From positions 1 to 35,295 of the forward strand of contig CAJFOF010000059.1 of the NCBI GenBank assembly GCA_904395885.1: DNA of 35,295 nt. Reading direction: 5' to 3'. A program made the position numbers and the translations under genes. How positions within the stretch are numbered: position 1 is the first letter of the stretch; each line of letters starts with the position of its first letter. Of this stretch, positions 33,596-35,295 are shown one piece after another. The notes beneath the pieces are model-generated. The model saw only the letters and a program-made list of their open reading frames with translations. It was not told the DNA's origin and did no database searches. Source of the DNA: an uncultured Lachnospiraceae bacterium (GTDB lineage Bacteria; Bacillota; Clostridia; Lachnospirales; Lachnospiraceae).

Positions 33596-34459
33596 TCACC
33601 CCTTGACCGCTCCCAGCATCACGCCCTGGGTAAAGTGCTTCTGCAGGAACGGGTACACGCAGATGATGGGCAGAACCGTAATCACGATGGTCGCCATTTT
33701 GAAGTTTTCCGGGTTCATAAAGAGACTATCCCCACCGCTTAAGTCAGCGGCAACCATCTGGATGATATCCCTCAAAACTACCTGCAGCGGCTTTTTGTTG
33801 TCATTGTTAATGTAGATTGTTGCCTCCAGAAATCCATTCCAGTGCTGAACCGCATAGAAAAGAGAAATGGTAGCCAGAACAGCCTTTGAAAGGGGAAGGA
33901 CAATCTTTGTCAGAATACCGAACTCATTACAGCCGTCAATCCTGGCTGATTCGATGAGCGACTGGGGGATCCCTTTGAAAAATCTGCACAGGATCAGCAT
34001 ATTATATACATTGACCAGCGAAACCCCGATCAGGGACCAGAGGGAATTCAGCAGGCCAAGGTTTTTGATTACCAGGTAGGTGGGAATCATTCCCCCGCTG
34101 AACAGCATTGGGAAGATCACGTAGCCATGGATAAATTTCTTTCCCGGAAAGTTTTCTCTGGACAGGGGATAGGCCAGAAGGACGGAAAACACCATATCCA
34201 ACGCTGTCCCCACCACTGCCAGGAACACGGAATTTAAGAATCCGGTCAGCAGAATCTCCTTTTTAAAGGCGTACCGGTAAGTTTCCAGAGAAAAACCGTT
34301 GGGAATCAGATACAAACTGGAAAGAGAGGTCTTAGAGGGATCACTGAATGAGTACATGACCACGTACCAGAACGGATAGAGCATGATCACCCCTAATATA
34401 ACGAAGAATCCATAATTCAGCACGGAGAAGACCGACAGCTTTTTCTTTTTCCGTTTCAT
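33596..34459 (-). CDS. Carbohydrate ABC transporter permease, LplC/MalG-type
   Basis: 287 residues with six membrane segments, starting after a basic N terminus (MKRKKKKLSVFSVLNYGFFV). The EAA loop is ESARIDGCNEFGILTKIVLP. The AGGAGG site lies 9 bases before the ATG, whose first base is the last base of the upstream permease stop (TGATG), so they are coupled. It forms the import channel for an oligosaccharide together with the LplB-type partner. The binding protein gene would lie off the window. Confidence 0.93.
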   Translation of the reverse strand: MKRKKKKLSVFSVLNYGFFVILGVIMLYPFWYVVMYSFSDPSKTSLSSLYLIPNGFSLETYRYAFKKEILLTGFLNSVFLAVVGTALDMVFSVLLAYPLSRENFPGKKFIHGYVIFPMLFSGGMIPTYLVIKNLGLLNSLWSLIGVSLVNVYNMLILCRFFKGIPQSLIESARIDGCNEFGILTKIVLPLSKAVLATISLFYAVQHWNGFLEATIYINNDNKKPLQVVLRDIIQMVAADLSGGDSLFMNPENFKMATIVITVLPIICVYPFLQKHFTQGVMLGAVKG

Positions 34460-35295
34460 CAGAATAATCCCTCCTCACCAAATTTTTTGCTGATCTTGTC
34501 AGCTCCTACTACCATGATAAAGGCCACTACCGATTTAAACATATCAACGGTGGATGAAAAGCTGTACTCTCCCCGCTGAAGTCCTTCCCGGTACACATAG
34601 GTGTCAAAGATATCAATGCTCTCCCTCGTCACCGCATTTTGCAGCACCAGGATCTGCTCAAATCCTGCATTCATGATTTTTCCTATCCGCAGGATCAAAA
34701 GCAGGATGATCACTCCCGAAATAGCCGGCAGTGTAATGTAGATCATCTGCTTAAAGCGGTTGGCCCCGTCCATCTTTGCCGCCTCATACAGGCTGGCGTC
34801 CACCTGGGTCAGCGCCGCCAGGAAAATAATGGTGCTCCACCCGCATTCTTTCCATACATCCGATGCGATCACAACGCCGAAGATCGTACTTTTCTGAGCC
34901 AGAATATTCATCGGCTCTATACCCGTTGCCCTGAAAAATTCCCCTGCCAGGCCGAAGACCGGCGAAAACAGATTCAGCATGATTCCGCCGATTACCACCC
35001 ATGACAGGAAATGAGGAAGGTACAAGAGCGTCTGGATCACTTTCTTGAACCTGACGCTCCTCATCTCATTCAGCAGGATTGCCAGGATAATAGGAATCGG
35101 GAAACCGATGACTATTTTGGCAAAACTGATCTTCAGTGTGTTGGTCAAAACATTCCAGAAATCGGACGAATGGAACAATTCTCTAAAGTTCTTCAGGCCC
35201 ACCCACTCGCTGGCCCAGATGCCTTTAAAGATGTCGTAATCCTTAAAGGCAATCACCAGGCCAAACATAGGGAGGTATCTGAAAACCGCAAAATA
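34459..35295 (-). CDS. Carbohydrate ABC transporter permease, LplB-type (5' end off the window)
   Basis: At least 279 codons are visible. The frame continues to the window edge (YFAVFRYLPMFGLVIAFKDY), so the true start and first membrane segment lie outside. The EAA loop is YEAAKMDGANRFKQMIYITL, followed by P. The C-terminal block NAVTRESIDIFDTYVYREGL fits LplB proteins. It pairs with the LplC-type permease. It is the first visible gene of the glycan operon; an upstream binding protein is expected. Confidence 0.92.
   Translation of the reverse strand, partial: YFAVFRYLPMFGLVIAFKDYDIFKGIWASEWVGLKNFRELFHSSDFWNVLTNTLKISFAKIVIGFPIPIILAILLNEMRSVRFKKVIQTLLYLPHFLSWVVIGGIMLNLFSPVFGLAGEFFRATGIEPMNILAQKSTIFGVVIASDVWKECGWSTIIFLAALTQVDASLYEAAKMDGANRFKQMIYITLPAISGVIILLLILRIGKIMNAGFEQILVLQNAVTRESIDIFDTYVYREGLQRGEYSFSSTVDMFKSVVAFIMVVGADKISKKFGEEGLF

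Overview
The window looks like a chromosomal segment of a gut-type Clostridia, most likely Lachnospiraceae. This rests on recalled family similarity, not on a search. Supporting signs are the gene content (LplB/LplC-type sugar permeases, a membrane-anchored AraC regulator, an anaerobic-type sulfatase, a DUF2975/XRE pair, DUF1836, and STAND/BTAD regulators) and the strong AGGAGG ribosome binding sites. Almost every gene is on the minus strand; the exception is a DUF1836 gene at 25.6 kb. No tRNA, rRNA or CRISPR array was seen.

Layout, left to right. (1) 1-83 is the 5' end of a group IIC intron, inserted exactly behind the T-tract of a rho-independent terminator downstream of uppP. (2) 307-6548 is one compact minus-strand operon. 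In transcription order it runs: ParB-like/BMP fusion protein, metallophosphoesterase, degenerate SIR2-like protein, hisH, hisF, ung, uppP. A good promoter lies at 6610-6639. (3) 6684-9690 is a MoxR / DUF58 / DUF4129 cluster with its own promoter. (4) 9846-11851 is a DUF2975 / XRE / DUF4173 membrane operon. Its promoter -35 box is embedded in a perfect palindrome with 24-bp arms. (5) 12040-16568 is the strangest locus. It holds a STAND ATPase/BTAD regulator broken into three frames, a small protein, an AAA+ ATPase resembling those of extracellular contractile injection systems (eCIS), and an unknown protein. No sheath, tube or baseplate genes are present. (6) 16654-18854 carries birA and a DUF5714-arsenate reductase fusion.

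(7) 18898-20773 is an AT-rich stretch holding a wrecked AlbA_2-type gene. It is bounded by 38-bp imperfect direct repeats (34/38). One copy is the 3' end of the rlmD-type methyltransferase gene, so this looks like a decayed island or ICE scar. (8) 20710-25304 contains rlmD, a small acidic-tailed membrane protein, and pcrA/uvrD. The pcrA leader is built from duplicated promoter-and-hairpin modules. (9) 25616-26233 is the plus-strand DUF1836 gene, converging on the next operon with back-to-back terminators. (10) 26334-28090 is a thioredoxin-like gene followed by an aryl-sulfate sulfotransferase. (11) 28195-35295 is a polysaccharide-use operon: two sugar ABC permeases, a sulfatase, a transmembrane AraC regulator and a GH88/GH105-like hydrolase. 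It fits uptake and breakdown of a sulfated, uronate-containing glycan. The first permease runs off the right edge.

The best candidates for something undescribed are the orphan eCIS-like ATPase locus (12.0-16.6 kb), the cytoplasmic ParB-BMP fusion with its SIR2-like and phosphoesterase partners (3.3-6.5 kb), the DUF5714-ArsC fusion, and the repeated promoter/hairpin modules ahead of pcrA. All family names come from motif recognition by eye; none was checked against a database.
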